A stretch of 64,000 bases of DNA from the NCBI RefSeq assembly GCF_022565915.1, contig NZ_JAJOYX010000001.1, positions 310,001-374,000 of the forward strand. The letters are read 5' to 3'. The notes under the pieces were generated by a model. The model saw only the letters and a list, made by a program, of their open reading frames with translations, ran no database searches and was not told the DNA's origin. Shown piece after piece: positions 51,278 to 60,503 of the stretch (positions are counted from its first letter, which is position 1; each line of letters opens with the position of its first letter). A program made the position numbers and the translations under genes. Origin of the DNA: Nesterenkonia sp. LB17 (lineage in GTDB: Bacteria; Actinomycetota; Actinomycetes; Actinomycetales; Micrococcaceae).

Positions 51278-52654
51278 TCAAGGGATGGGGTTTCGCCGTG
51301 CTGCCTCAGGGACGGCCTCGCCGTCGACCTCAACGGAGGGTGGCCGTTGCAGCAGTTCGAGCAGCAGGATGGCGATGAGCGCGCCGATCGCGGTCCAGAG
51401 GGTCACCTCTGGCGTCAGCGGCCTCACGAGCAGCACGATCGCCGCGCCGATGACGGCGATCGCGATCCGGATGTACCGGCGGGCGCGGTAGAGGAACGCG
51501 CCGAACCGGCCGGTCGTCGCCCCGGCGCTCTCCGCCGCAGCACGTGTTCGCCTGGCCGTGTCGACGGTCAGGCGGCGGACCGCGATGGCGCCACGGAATG
51601 GCCCGGCGAGGTAGGCGACGACGGCGGTGGTCACGCCAGTCACCCCGACGGCGAGCACCGTCGAGCAGAGCAGGGGCACCAGGGCGTCGTAGACCGCCTC
51701 GGCGGCACTCGACGGCAGGTGCTGCGGCGAGATCGAGGCGACCGTGGCGATGCGTCCGACGGCCACGCCGAGCGCGAGGAACGCCATCGCGAACGTCAGA
51801 CCGACGCCGGCCCAGATCAACGCCCTCGCCTTCCTCCTCGCGACGAGGACTCCGCCCGCGAGCAGGCCGATGCTCACCCAGGGGAGCACGAAGCCGAGCA
51901 CGTCGAGCGCCTGGTAGGCCGTGCGTGCCTGGACGAGCTCATCGGACTGGGCGACGACGACCGTCCGGTCGACGTCGGGGATGCGGTCGGCCAGCGCGAA
52001 CCCCTGCGCGGTCAGCTGCTCCTTGACGGAGGCGATGATGGGTCCGATCTGGATGCCCACTTCGCCCGTGTCGCTGATCACGACGGCGCCGGAGGTGTCC
52101 CCGCTGAGGACGGCGGTCAGCCGGGCATGGCTGATCCGCAGCGACTGGTCCCACACCTGCTCGAACTCGTCCGAGGCGATGAGTCGCTCGGTCGTGGAGC
52201 GGATCTGCGACTGGGCGCCCTCCACCGCGGGCTGCTCGAGGAGCTGGAGCGCGGCGGCGGCCCTGGGCGGGAGGTCGAGGGTCGCGATTCCGTCGAAGAG
52301 GTCGGACGTGATCGTCTCGATGTCGATCTCCTCATTGATGGCCGCGGTGATCTCGTCGACCAGGAAGGCCTGGAAGGCCGGGTCCTCGAGGATCGGCGAC
52401 ACGGTGGCGACGAACTGGTCGGTGTTGGTGACTTCGGTCTTCGTCCATGCTGCGACGACGGCGAGCGGGGCGAGGAACACCCCGAGCGCGAGCAGCAGCG
52501 CGGCGAGGAACGCGCGTCCACGTCCGGTCCGGCGCGTGGGGGCGGGCGGTGGCGCCTCCATCGGCTCGGTCCGCAGCTTCGACTGCAGCCGGGCGACCTC
52601 CGCCGACAGCCTTGCAATCTCCTGGTCCCGGGTTTCAGCGACACCCATGTGCAC
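51278..52654 (-). CDS. Integral membrane protein of unknown function
   Basis: 458 aa. N-terminal ~45 residues include a short coiled-coil-like stretch (EIARLSAEVARLQSKL) and a Pro-rich basic linker. TM1 is at ~50-70 (AFLAALLLALGVFLAPLAVVAAW). A large soluble loop of ~160 residues follows, with repeated predicted amphipathic helices. Then come three to five TM helices between ~230 and 430 and a short polar tail. No family was recognised with certainty. The start is GTG 52654 or ATG 52648; AGAGG upstream favours GTG slightly. The duplicated DosR-box region lies ~235-270 bp upstream, so it may belong to the same regulon. Confidence 0.8.
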   Translation of the reverse strand: MHMGVAETRDQEIARLSAEVARLQSKLRTEPMEAPPPAPTRRTGRGRAFLAALLLALGVFLAPLAVVAAWTKTEVTNTDQFVATVSPILEDPAFQAFLVDEITAAINEEIDIETITSDLFDGIATLDLPPRAAAALQLLEQPAVEGAQSQIRSTTERLIASDEFEQVWDQSLRISHARLTAVLSGDTSGAVVISDTGEVGIQIGPIIASVKEQLTAQGFALADRIPDVDRTVVVAQSDELVQARTAYQALDVLGFVLPWVSIGLLAGGVLVARRKARALIWAGVGLTFAMAFLALGVAVGRIATVASISPQHLPSSAAEAVYDALVPLLCSTVLAVGVTGVTTAVVAYLAGPFRGAIAVRRLTVDTARRTRAAAESAGATTGRFGAFLYRARRYIRIAIAVIGAAIVLLVRPLTPEVTLWTAIGALIAILLLELLQRPPSVEVDGEAVPEAARRNPIP

Positions 52655-52760
52655 CGCGCCTCTCGATCTGGAGGGAGGCTTCGGAGAACGCCTCGGATTC
52701 GCACCAGCATGCTCCCGGACATGGGCGCGAACAAGGTACGTCGGCCCGCCATCGCCACCA

Positions 52761-52790
52761 CCGGGATCGACGCGAGCTGGTCCTCTGCGC
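52761..52790 (-). pseudogene. Relic of the pfkB 5' region
   Basis: The minus strand here encodes GPARVDPGGG in the pfkB frame, with nucleotide identity to 49497 onward (CCGGGATCGACGCGAGC). Spacing to the flanking repeat is ~56 bp instead of ~198 bp in copy 1, so ~142 bp including the start codon are missing. Confidence 0.6.
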
Positions 52791-52816
52791 GGCGGCGCCC
52801 CTCAGAGAAGAGCACC

Positions 52817-52985
52817 ACATCGCTCGGCCGCGGACGTTCATCGCCCTTCGCCGCCTTCACCATCCAGTGGGGCGCGCGCCTCGAGCAGGGCCGGAAGTCC
52901 CACAGGCAGGACCATCGGCCCTATTCGATGAGTGTCCCGCCCGGCACGGTAGGAGAGGAGCGCCGGGACGGCTCGGGAGACACTG
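52817..52985. repeat. ~170-bp repeat, copy 2 (P-type ATPase upstream)
   Basis: Second copy of 49695-49865 with the same box arrangement, placed between the divergent membrane-protein and ATPase genes. Confidence 0.85.
52887..52922 (+). promoter_or_regulatory. DosR/DevR-like boxes upstream of the P-type ATPase
   Basis: AGGGCCGGAAGTCCC (52887-52901) is identical to the pfkB box. AGGACCATCGGCCCT (52908-52922) is a better second box than in copy 1. Start-to-start spacing is again 21 bp. Confidence 0.7.
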
Positions 52986-53061
52986 GCGAGGGCCATCGAC
53001 GTCGCGATGCGAGTGGGTGCCCCCAGATCTCAACGATCGAGGGTAACGAGTGGAGGGCGCG

Positions 53062-55875
53062 ATGTCCGCTGTGAATCTGGGGGAGTCGCACCCGCGAGGT
53101 GAGCGACGGCAACGTTCGCCGGCCGACCTCACCCACCACCCGGCCGCCGCTTCGGGTTCACCGAACAAGCCTCACGCCCATTCCGCCGCTCACGTGCTCG
53201 AGGGCCTCGCCACCACTCGCTCTGGACTTGAGTCGGACGAGGTGCACCGGCGCCATACGCACTTCGGGCCGAACAGTCTCCCCGAGCCTTCGCGCACCCA
53301 CCCGGTCCTGCGCTTCCTGGCGCAGTTCAACAACGCCATCATCTACGTCCTCCTCGTGGCAGCGGTGATCAAGCTCGTTTCGCGCGACTACATCGACGCG
53401 TCCGTGATCTTCGCGGTCGCCCTGATCAACGCCATGATCGGATTCATCCAGGAGGGACAGGCCGAAAAGGCGCTGCGTGGGATCCGCCGAATGCTCTCTC
53501 CGCGCGCGACGGTGAGACGCGATGGCGGATGGCACGACATCCAAGCAACCACGCTTGTACCAGGGGACATCATTCGCGTCCATGCCGGTGACCGCGCCGC
53601 GGTCGACGCGAGGCTGGTCGAAGTACGTGACGTCAGGGCCGATGAGGCGGCGCTGACGGGTGAGGCGGTGCCCGCAGCGAAGCACACCAGGCCAGTCGAA
53701 CATGAAGCGCTCCTCGGTGACCGGCACAACATGCTCCACGCCGGGTCGGTCGTAGTAGCGGGACGTGCCGAGGCGGTCGTCACCGCCACGGGAACCCGCA
53801 CAGAACTTGGGCGCATTCAGAAGCTGGTGCGCGACGTGGAGCGCACCGACACCCCACTGATCCGTTCGATCAACCGGCTCGGGCGCCAGATCACTGCCAC
53901 CGCGCTCGTGCTGATGTCCGTCATGGTGGCCCTCGGGTTCGTGTTGCACGGTGACTCGTTCGAAGAGCTGGTGCCCTCGGCCATCGCTTTCGCGGTAGCT
54001 GCGGTGCCGGAAGGTCTGCCCGCCGTCGTGACGATCACCCTCGCACTGGGCGTGCAGCAGATGGCCGCACAGCGAGCGATCATCCGTCGACTCGCCGCAG
54101 TAGAGACCCTCGGGTCGGTCACCGTCATCTGCTCGGACAAGACCGGAACCCTGACCAAGAACGAGATGACCGTGCGCGCTGCCGCGACAGCTGTTTCCCA
54201 GTACACGGTCACGGGCGAGGGATACAACCCTGATGGGTCGGTGCTGCGAGATGGTGCGGTGGTTGATTCGTCCTGTGCTGACCTTCTTGAACTGGCGCTC
54301 GTCATGGCGCTGTGCAACGACGCGCGCCTCGATCACACGGCTGCCGGCGAGTGGCGAGTCGTGGGCGATCCCACCGAAGGTGCGCTGATGAGTTTCGGCC
54401 GCAAAGCGGGCGTCGACCTGGCTGGATACGGGCGCCGAGATGAGCTCCCGTTCGACGCCGAGGTGAAGTACATGGCCACCCTTGATCAGTCCGAATCGGG
54501 AGAACAGTTCGTCTCAGTGAAGGGCGCACCCGACCGTCTTCTCACCTTCTGCGAGTTTCAGCGTCGGGCCGACGGAGGGCAGGATCCGATAGAGCCCGCT
54601 CGGTGGCATGCACTGATCGATGCATACACCGCCCAAGGCATGAGGGTCCTCGCAGCCGCGCGCCGTGATATGCCATCGGATGCGGTGACCGTCGAACATG
54701 CTGAGCTTCGAGGCCTGGTGATGCTGGGAATCGTCGCCATCGCCGACCCGCCGCGGCCAGAAGCGACAGCCGCGATCGGCGAGTGCCAGGACGCAGGCGT
54801 CCGGGTGAAGATGATCACCGGTGACCACGCACTCACCGCCCACGCGATCGCCACGGAGATGGGACTCGCCGATACCGCCGCGACCACGCTGACCGGGGCG
54901 GACATCGACCACATGGACGACGAACAGCTGCGGGCCAGGGTCGGCGACGTCGATGTGTTCGCGCGAACCAGTCCTGAACACAAGATGCGCATCATTGCGG
55001 CTCTGCAGTCCCTCGGCGGGGTGGTCGCGATGACGGGCGACGGAGTCAACGACGCTCCCGCGCTGACCCGCGCCGACGTCGGCGTCGCCATGGGCATGAA
55101 GGGCACAGAGGCCGCGAAGGATGCTTCCGACGTCGTCCTTGCCGACGACAACTTCGCTACCATCGAGCGAGCCGTGCGTGAGGGTCGGCGCGTGTACGAC
55201 AACCTGCAGAAGTCGGTGGTGTTCATCCTGGCGACGACCCTCGGACAGGCGCTCGTCGTCTTCACCGCAGTCGCGGTCGGCTATCCGGATCCGCTGCAGC
55301 CCACCCAGATTCTCTGGGTGAACCTCGTCACCGCCGTCACTCTGTCGCTCGCATTCGCCTACGAGCCCGTCGAACCTGGAACGATGACGCGACCACCGCG
55401 ACCGCCCGAAGACTCGATCCTCGCAGGCAGCCTCTTGGCGTTGGCGGGAACGGGTATCGTGGTGGCCGCCGTGACGACCACAGCGTTCTTCGCCGCACTC
55501 GCTTCCGGCGCCGACCTGGATGCCGCACGCGCTGCCGCGGTGGCGGTGCTGGTGGTCTCTCAGATCGCCGTTCTGTTCAATGTGCGCCTGCTGCGTCGCT
55601 CGAGCATCACCCGCCGTGTCCTCACGGGGAATCGCGCAGTGTGGATCTCCATCGCCGTACTTGCCGTGCTGCAGACTGCGTATACCTATCTGCCACCCCT
55701 CCAGGTATGGTTCGGATCCGTCCCACTTTCCCCAGCTCAATGGGTGACCGCGTTCGGTTACGCCCTCGCAAGCTTCCTGTTGGTCGAGGTGGTCAAAGCA
55801 ACGGGGCGGTACCGTGCGAATCGCACGTCACCGCCGAGGCGCTCACGCCGCTCGCGGCTTGGGCGGGGTGAGTAG
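53062..55875 (+). CDS. P2-type cation-transporting ATPase (CtpF/SERCA-like)
   Basis: 937 aa. ATG 53062 is chosen because GGAGG (53052-53056) precedes it. Order: N-terminal actuator ([10 protein letters not shown]), TM4 [15 protein letters not shown], phosphorylation site [12 protein letters not shown] (Asp359), nucleotide-binding KGAPDR, hinge [22 protein letters not shown], then C-terminal TM helices. PEGLP with the long C-terminal membrane domain fits Ca2+/Mn2+-type P2A/P2B pumps. M. tuberculosis CtpF (Rv1997) is the close functional analogue and a DosR target; the boxes upstream support the same control here. Transported ion not proven. Confidence 0.93.
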   Translation: MSAVNLGESHPRGERRQRSPADLTHHPAAASGSPNKPHAHSAAHVLEGLATTRSGLESDEVHRRHTHFGPNSLPEPSRTHPVLRFLAQFNNAIIYVLLVAAVIKLVSRDYIDASVIFAVALINAMIGFIQEGQAEKALRGIRRMLSPRATVRRDGGWHDIQATTLVPGDIIRVHAGDRAAVDARLVEVRDVRADEAALTGEAVPAAKHTRPVEHEALLGDRHNMLHAGSVVVAGRAEAVVTATGTRTELGRIQKLVRDVERTDTPLIRSINRLGRQITATALVLMSVMVALGFVLHGDSFEELVPSAIAFAVAAVPEGLPAVVTITLALGVQQMAAQRAIIRRLAAVETLGSVTVICSDKTGTLTKNEMTVRAAATAVSQYTVTGEGYNPDGSVLRDGAVVDSSCADLLELALVMALCNDARLDHTAAGEWRVVGDPTEGALMSFGRKAGVDLAGYGRRDELPFDAEVKYMATLDQSESGEQFVSVKGAPDRLLTFCEFQRRADGGQDPIEPARWHALIDAYTAQGMRVLAAARRDMPSDAVTVEHAELRGLVMLGIVAIADPPRPEATAAIGECQDAGVRVKMITGDHALTAHAIATEMGLADTAATTLTGADIDHMDDEQLRARVGDVDVFARTSPEHKMRIIAALQSLGGVVAMTGDGVNDAPALTRADVGVAMGMKGTEAAKDASDVVLADDNFATIERAVREGRRVYDNLQKSVVFILATTLGQALVVFTAVAVGYPDPLQPTQILWVNLVTAVTLSLAFAYEPVEPGTMTRPPRPPEDSILAGSLLALAGTGIVVAAVTTTAFFAALASGADLDAARAAAVAVLVVSQIAVLFNVRLLRRSSITRRVLTGNRAVWISIAVLAVLQTAYTYLPPLQVWFGSVPLSPAQWVTAFGYALASFLLVEVVKATGRYRANRTSPPRRSRRSRLGRGE

Positions 55876-55930
55876 ATCGCGGTCACGGACCTGTGACAGG
55901 AATTGGTCGAGGAATCTGCAGGAGGTGCCC

Positions 55931-56923
55931 GTGAGGCGAGAGACCCTGGAACGCCACCAGGTGTGGTTCTACCTCGCCGCCGTGACGTGCGGCCTCGGCC
56001 TCGGCACGCTCGCCCCACAGCTGGGCGTCACCGCCGATGTGCTGATCTGGCCGACGCTGGGTCTGCTGCTCTACGCGACGTTCACCCAGGTGCCGATGGC
56101 AGCGGTGCCTGCGGCCTTCACCGAGGGGCGATTCATGGCGGCCGCGCTTCTCGGAAACTTCGTGCTGCTGCCGGCGGTGGTCTGGGTGCTGATCCAGTTC
56201 GTGCCCGAGAACCAGGCGCTGCAGCTGGGACTGCTGCTGGTGCTGCTGGTGCCATGCACCGATTGGTTCATCACCTTCAGTCAGCTCGGGCGAGGCGACG
56301 CCACCCGGGCCACTGCGTTGACCCCGGTGCTGCTGGTGCTCCAGCTGCTGCTTCTGCCGCTCTACCTGTGGCTGATGTCAGATGCTGACCTACGCGTGGT
56401 GCTTGCGCCCGCGGAGATCTGGCCCGCCTTCCTGGTGGTGCTGCTGCCACTGGGGCTGGCCGCATTGACCGAGGTCTGGGCTGGAGGCAGTCCGGCGGGA
56501 GCGGCCGTGGTCGTTCGTCTCGGGTGGTGGCCGGTGCCGCTGCTGGCGGTGGTGGTGCTGCTCATCGCCGTCGCGAACGTCGGCTCCGTCGTCCACGATG
56601 CTCACCTGCTGCCCGTGGTGCTGATGGTGGTGAGCCTGTTCCTGGCCATCAGTCTGGTGTTGTCCAGGGTCTTGGCGAGTGTCGCCCGGCTCAACGTCGC
56701 CCAGGGGCGCACCCTTGCATTCTCGATGGGCACCCGGAACTCCTTCATCGTGCTGCCCTTCGCGCTTGCCCTCCCCGCGGGCTGGGAGACCGCCGCGATC
56801 GTGGTGGTCATGCAGTCCCTCGTCGAACTCTTCGGCATGATCTTCTGCCTCTGGTTCGTTCCCCGCGTGCTCTTTCCCGACGTCCGACCGTCAGCGCCGT
56901 GGGAACCACGAAGCATCGGGTGA
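55931..56923 (+). CDS. ACR3/bile-acid-sodium-symporter family transporter
   Basis: 330 aa from GTG 55931, with GGAGG (55921-55925) upstream. Ten hydrophobic segments. VPCTDWFITFSQLGRGD resembles the TM4 cysteine block of ACR3 arsenite exporters (APCTAMV), and FSMGTRNSFIVLPFALAL occupies the TM9 position. Arsenite efflux is one possibility, but no arsR, arsC or other ars gene is adjacent, so the substrate is open. Lies 55 bp after the P-type ATPase, possibly co-transcribed. Confidence 0.82.
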   Translation: MRRETLERHQVWFYLAAVTCGLGLGTLAPQLGVTADVLIWPTLGLLLYATFTQVPMAAVPAAFTEGRFMAAALLGNFVLLPAVVWVLIQFVPENQALQLGLLLVLLVPCTDWFITFSQLGRGDATRATALTPVLLVLQLLLLPLYLWLMSDADLRVVLAPAEIWPAFLVVLLPLGLAALTEVWAGGSPAGAAVVVRLGWWPVPLLAVVVLLIAVANVGSVVHDAHLLPVVLMVVSLFLAISLVLSRVLASVARLNVAQGRTLAFSMGTRNSFIVLPFALALPAGWETAAIVVVMQSLVELFGMIFCLWFVPRVLFPDVRPSAPWEPRSIG

Positions 56924-56954
56924 GGCGTCCCGCACCGCCCGGTAGGCTCAGGTC

Positions 56955-57380
56955 ATGGAACCGGTCACAGACAGCGTCGAGGACTACCTCAAGGCCGCAG
57001 GGCGCTCTGCAGAGATGACCGTGTTGGACGGCTGGATCACCGCCGAGCTGCCGGGAATCAGCCGGGTGCTCTGGCGCGGACGCATGTGGGGCGGCACGGA
57101 GCAGACGATCATCGGATACGGCAGGCTGCGTCAGCCCAAGCCGCGCGGCGCCGCTGTGGACTGGTTCCTGATCGGGCTCGCGGAGCAGACCAAGCACCTC
57201 TCCGTCTACGTCAACGCGGCCGAGGACGGCAATCACCTGATCCAAGAGCGAGCCGATCGGCTCGGCCGGGTGAAGGTCGGCGCCGCTGCGCTGACTTTCA
57301 CGACGCTGGAGCATCTGGATCATGCAGAGTTCCGCAGCCTCATCGCGCGCGCTCGGGCGCTCAACCCCGAGGTTGTCTGA
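56955..57380 (+). CDS. DUF1801 family protein
   Basis: 141 aa. MEPVTDSVEDYLKAAG, the central VLWRGRMWGG and the LSVYVNAAEDG/KVGAAALTFTTLEHLD segments match the small alpha-beta DUF1801 (YdhG-like) fold. Function unknown in the family. It ends 6 bp before the IclR gene and may be co-transcribed with it. Confidence 0.8.
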   Translation: MEPVTDSVEDYLKAAGRSAEMTVLDGWITAELPGISRVLWRGRMWGGTEQTIIGYGRLRQPKPRGAAVDWFLIGLAEQTKHLSVYVNAAEDGNHLIQERADRLGRVKVGAAALTFTTLEHLDHAEFRSLIARARALNPEVV

Positions 57381-57386
57381 CCCGTC

Positions 57387-58199
57387 ATGGCAGGGGGCAA
57401 TCGGACTTCTGGGCGCAGCGTGACCTCGAAGGTCCTGGCCATCCTGGAGGTCTTCGAGACCTCGCGCAGATCCATGCCGCTGAGCGAGCTGGCCGCCCAG
57501 GCGGACCTCCCGGTGTCCACTACCCACCGTCTGGTCGGCGAACTCGTCGAATGGGGACTCCTCAGCCGTGGCGCCAACGGCAACATCCAGCTGGGAATCC
57601 GGTTGTGGGCGATCGCACAGAACGCGGGAAGGCAGCTGCGCGAGACCGCGCGACCGTTCATCCAGGACCTCTACTCACTCACCGGGGAGACCAGTCAGCT
57701 GGCAGTGCGGGATGGGACTTCAGCGCTGTACATCGAACGGATCTATGGGACCAGGCGCATTCCACGCGCCTCCCGAGTGGGGGGACGGCTTCCGCTCCAC
57801 GCGACAGCCGTGGGGAAGGTGATCCTTGCTCACGATGAATCCTGGGTGCGCTCCGGGTATCTGGAACGCCCACTTGAGCGGCTCACGCCGGCGACCCAGG
57901 TGGACCCCGAGCGGCTCTCCGCGGAGCTGGCAAAGGTCAAGGAGCAGGGATACGCGGTCACCATGGAAGAGGTGCGCATCGGTTCCTGTTCGATCGCAGT
58001 TCCCGTGTTTCACAGCGGTCGCATCGGTTGCGGTATAGGACTCGTGGTCCCCTCCAGTCATGGACGCACCATGACGCGGCACCTGCCGGTGCTGCGCGGG
58101 GTGGCTAAGAAGATCGAGGAACACACGGCTCACATCCCACTGGAGTCCCTGTTCGGCTCACTGGTGGAGCCGCTGCCGGACGAGCCGCGGGAGCACTGA
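57387..58199 (+). CDS. IclR family transcriptional regulator
   Basis: 270 aa. N-terminal winged helix (VTSKVLAILEVF, LSELAAQADLPVSTTHRLVGELVEWGLLSR with recognition helix ~38-55) and C-terminal ligand-binding domain (RLPLHATAVGKVILAHDE, SCSIAVPVFHSGRIGCGIGLV). IclR proteins commonly control aromatic catabolism. It converges on the cre-like operon, so it is the likely local regulator (inference). Confidence 0.92.
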   Translation: MAGGNRTSGRSVTSKVLAILEVFETSRRSMPLSELAAQADLPVSTTHRLVGELVEWGLLSRGANGNIQLGIRLWAIAQNAGRQLRETARPFIQDLYSLTGETSQLAVRDGTSALYIERIYGTRRIPRASRVGGRLPLHATAVGKVILAHDESWVRSGYLERPLERLTPATQVDPERLSAELAKVKEQGYAVTMEEVRIGSCSIAVPVFHSGRIGCGIGLVVPSSHGRTMTRHLPVLRGVAKKIEEHTAHIPLESLFGSLVEPLPDEPREH

Positions 58200-58207
58200 C
58201 ACTGACC

Positions 58208-58230
58208 TGAGCGCGGCTTCGCCGCGCTCA
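58208..58230. terminator. Hairpin between iclR and the cre-like operon
   Basis: TGAGCGCGGC (58208-58217), TTC loop, GCCGCGCTCA (58221-58230): perfect 10-bp stem between convergent genes. The right arm contains the aldehyde dehydrogenase stop codon. Confidence 0.75.
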
Positions 58231-59754
58231 TCTGCGTGTGGCGCTTCGGTGGACTGACTGGTAGCTCAGGTACGCCGCCAGTCCCTCGGGACCATATTCG
58301 GTCCCGAGACCTGAATCGTGACGCCCCCCGAAGGGCGCCGCATGGTTGGAGGCGAAGAAGTTGATGCCCACGCTGCCGGTGTCCATGCGTCTTGCCACCT
58401 GCTGGGCGTGCTCCTCATCTTCACCGAAGACGATGCCTCCGAGCCCGAAGCTGGTGTTGTTGGCAACCTCGAGCGCATTGTCGAGATCGTCATAACGCAG
58501 CACCGTGAGCACCGGGCCGAAGATCTCCTCCCGAGCGATGCGCATCTCCGGGGTGACTTCGGAGAATACGGTCGGTTCCATGAAGTAGCCCCGTTCCAGC
58601 GCGCCGCTCATGGTGCTCGGCCGACCGCCAGTGATGGCGATGGCACCTTCGGCCAGTCCCGACTCGGCATAGCCGCGCACCGTGTTGAACTGAGATGCCG
58701 TCGCGCAGGGTCCGAAGACCGTCTCGGGGTTCAGCGGGTCGCCCTGCGGCTGGCTGCGCACCGTCTCGGCGACCATGTCGACGATCTCGGCATAACGATG
58801 GCTCGGGGCAAGGATCCGCGTGGAGATGTAACAGGTCTGGCCGGTGTTGCGCAGGCAGGACTTGATGAGCCGGGACGCCATCAGATCCAGATCCGCGTCG
58901 GGCAGCACCAGCGCGCTGGACTTCCCTCCGAGCTCCAGAGTGACCGGACGCAGCAGCTCTCCCGCGGCGGCCGCGATGCTGCGTCCCACCGGCGTGGATC
59001 CGGTGAAGGCGACCTTGTCCACGTCTCGATGCCGCACTAGGGCATCGCCGAGACGGCCGCTTCCCGTCACCAGGTTCACGACCCCTTCGGGGACCCCGGC
59101 GGCGCGGCAGGCGTCGAGGATGTATCGGAAGGACAGCGGGGTGGGGGAGGCGGGCTTCATGACCACCGAGCACCCTGTGAGCAGCGCCGGGGCCAGCTTG
59201 ATGACCATCAGGTTGATCGGGAAATTCCAGGGTGCGATCAGGGCGCATACACCGATCGGATCCCTGTGGACCAGGGTGCTGCGGGTCGGGTCGGTGGGGA
59301 AGGCTCGCTCATCGGGATCATCGAGCAGCGTTGCCAGGCCCGCGAAGTACCGCAGGATGCCCGCGGCGTTCGCGGCCGCCCCGGAGGACTCCGCGATCGG
59401 GGTGCCGTTCTCCCGGGACACCGTCGCCGCGATCTCAATGGAACGGCGCTCCACCTCCTCCGCGATGCGCAGCAGGTGCGTGGCGCGGATCGCGGCCGGG
59501 AGTCGCCGCCAGGGTCCGTGGTCGAAGGACTCCCGGGCGCTGGCCACCGCCGCATCCACATCCTCGGCCGAGCCATCCGGGACGGACCCCCAGACCTCAC
59601 CGGTGGCGGGATCCGTGACGTCGTTGCGGCGCTGCGAGCTGGTGGCGCGCCAGGATCCGCCGATGAAGTGATCATGGACCGCGGTGTACGGCAGGTCCAG
59701 GTGAGCTCGGCGCTCGGCGGCCGTCGGGGGTGTCGTGGGCCCAGGCTGGCTCAT
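58228..59754 (-). CDS. creC: Aldehyde dehydrogenase (CreC-like, 4-hydroxybenzaldehyde oxidation)
   Basis: 508 aa NAD(P)-dependent ALDH. APWNFPINLMVIKLAPAL, catalytic Glu in LELGGKSSALV, catalytic Cys in NTGQTCYIS (near 300) and EEIFGPVLTVLRY are all intact. Last gene of the operon; its ATG overlaps the HD-protein stop. By gene order it corresponds to creC of C. glutamicum, whose product oxidises 4-hydroxybenzaldehyde to 4-hydroxybenzoate. The substrate here is inferred from context only. Confidence 0.88.
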   Translation of the reverse strand: MSQPGPTTPPTAAERRAHLDLPYTAVHDHFIGGSWRATSSQRRNDVTDPATGEVWGSVPDGSAEDVDAAVASARESFDHGPWRRLPAAIRATHLLRIAEEVERRSIEIAATVSRENGTPIAESSGAAANAAGILRYFAGLATLLDDPDERAFPTDPTRSTLVHRDPIGVCALIAPWNFPINLMVIKLAPALLTGCSVVMKPASPTPLSFRYILDACRAAGVPEGVVNLVTGSGRLGDALVRHRDVDKVAFTGSTPVGRSIAAAAGELLRPVTLELGGKSSALVLPDADLDLMASRLIKSCLRNTGQTCYISTRILAPSHRYAEIVDMVAETVRSQPQGDPLNPETVFGPCATASQFNTVRGYAESGLAEGAIAITGGRPSTMSGALERGYFMEPTVFSEVTPEMRIAREEIFGPVLTVLRYDDLDNALEVANNTSFGLGGIVFGEDEEHAQQVARRMDTGSVGINFFASNHAAPFGGRHDSGLGTEYGPEGLAAYLSYQSVHRSATRR

Positions 59755-60491
59755 CGCAGGGCCTCCGTGCGCAGCAGGGAGGAGGACCGGGAGAAGTCGG
59801 CGCGGGCCATCTGAACGCCTGCCTCGGTGAGCAGCTCGGGGATGATCTCTCGCTCGAGTCGATCACAGTAGGTGGAGGTGTCCATCGCGAACCAGGAGCT
59901 GGCCAGCGCGATGCCAGCGGTGTCGAAGCGCCACAGCCGGTCGGCGTCGCGGACCAGCGCGTCCTCCAGCGAATAGGCCACGGCCCGGGTGTCATGGCCG
60001 TCGATGATCTGACAGACCTGCTCGACGAAATCGGCGCCATAACCCAGCGGCGGCAGCACCCGACGTGCGACCACGCACCCCTGTTCCTCATGCTCATACC
60101 GGATCGCGGCCTTGCGCCAGTCGCCCCCGAATCCCTCGCTGAGGATCCTGGACTCGTCGACGTGGGCCCACCCGGTGTCGTGGAGCAGGATGCTGACCAG
60201 TACCAGCTCTCGGTCCGCCTCGGGATAGGCGTCGCAGAGGCGCTCGGCGTAGGCAACCGAAAGAGGCAGGTGGATCGAGTTGCCGCGCACTCGGGTCTCC
60301 GGCGCCACGGAGTTCCACAGCTGGGTGAAACCGCGGCTGGGAGTCATCGCGATCGGGGCGGTCTCCACGTCTTGGCCGGTAGGGATGGGCAGGATGGGGT
60401 GGCTGCGGGCGAACTCTTCGGCGCGAGGGTCCCGCGTGTGGGTGTCCGGCTCGCTGGGTGCCCACTGTGGGTAGTTCTGGTTGATGCTCAT
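59751..60491 (-). CDS. creD: HD-domain phosphohydrolase (CreD-like)
   Basis: 246 aa. HD-superfamily metal site: RVRGNSIHLPLSVAYAERL (first His), LVSILLHDTGWAHVDE (HD), the downstream EHEEQG and IIDGHDTRAVAYS, then DALVRDADRLWRF (Asp). In the C. glutamicum pathway CreD removes the phosphate from the oxidised aryl phosphate, and this gene occupies the same position between creC- and creE-like genes. Start ATG 60491 with AGAGAGG upstream. Without the context it would be an HD hydrolase of unknown substrate. Confidence 0.82.
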   Translation of the reverse strand: MSINQNYPQWAPSEPDTHTRDPRAEEFARSHPILPIPTGQDVETAPIAMTPSRGFTQLWNSVAPETRVRGNSIHLPLSVAYAERLCDAYPEADRELVLVSILLHDTGWAHVDESRILSEGFGGDWRKAAIRYEHEEQGCVVARRVLPPLGYGADFVEQVCQIIDGHDTRAVAYSLEDALVRDADRLWRFDTAGIALASSWFAMDTSTYCDRLEREIIPELLTEAGVQMARADFSRSSSLLRTEALR

Positions 60492-60503
60492 GCTCAGCCT
60501 CTC

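Noticed and set aside
55931-56923. Part of an arsenic-resistance operon
   Set aside because: Only one ACR3-like gene is present; no arsR, arsC or arsenite-responsive site was recognised nearby.
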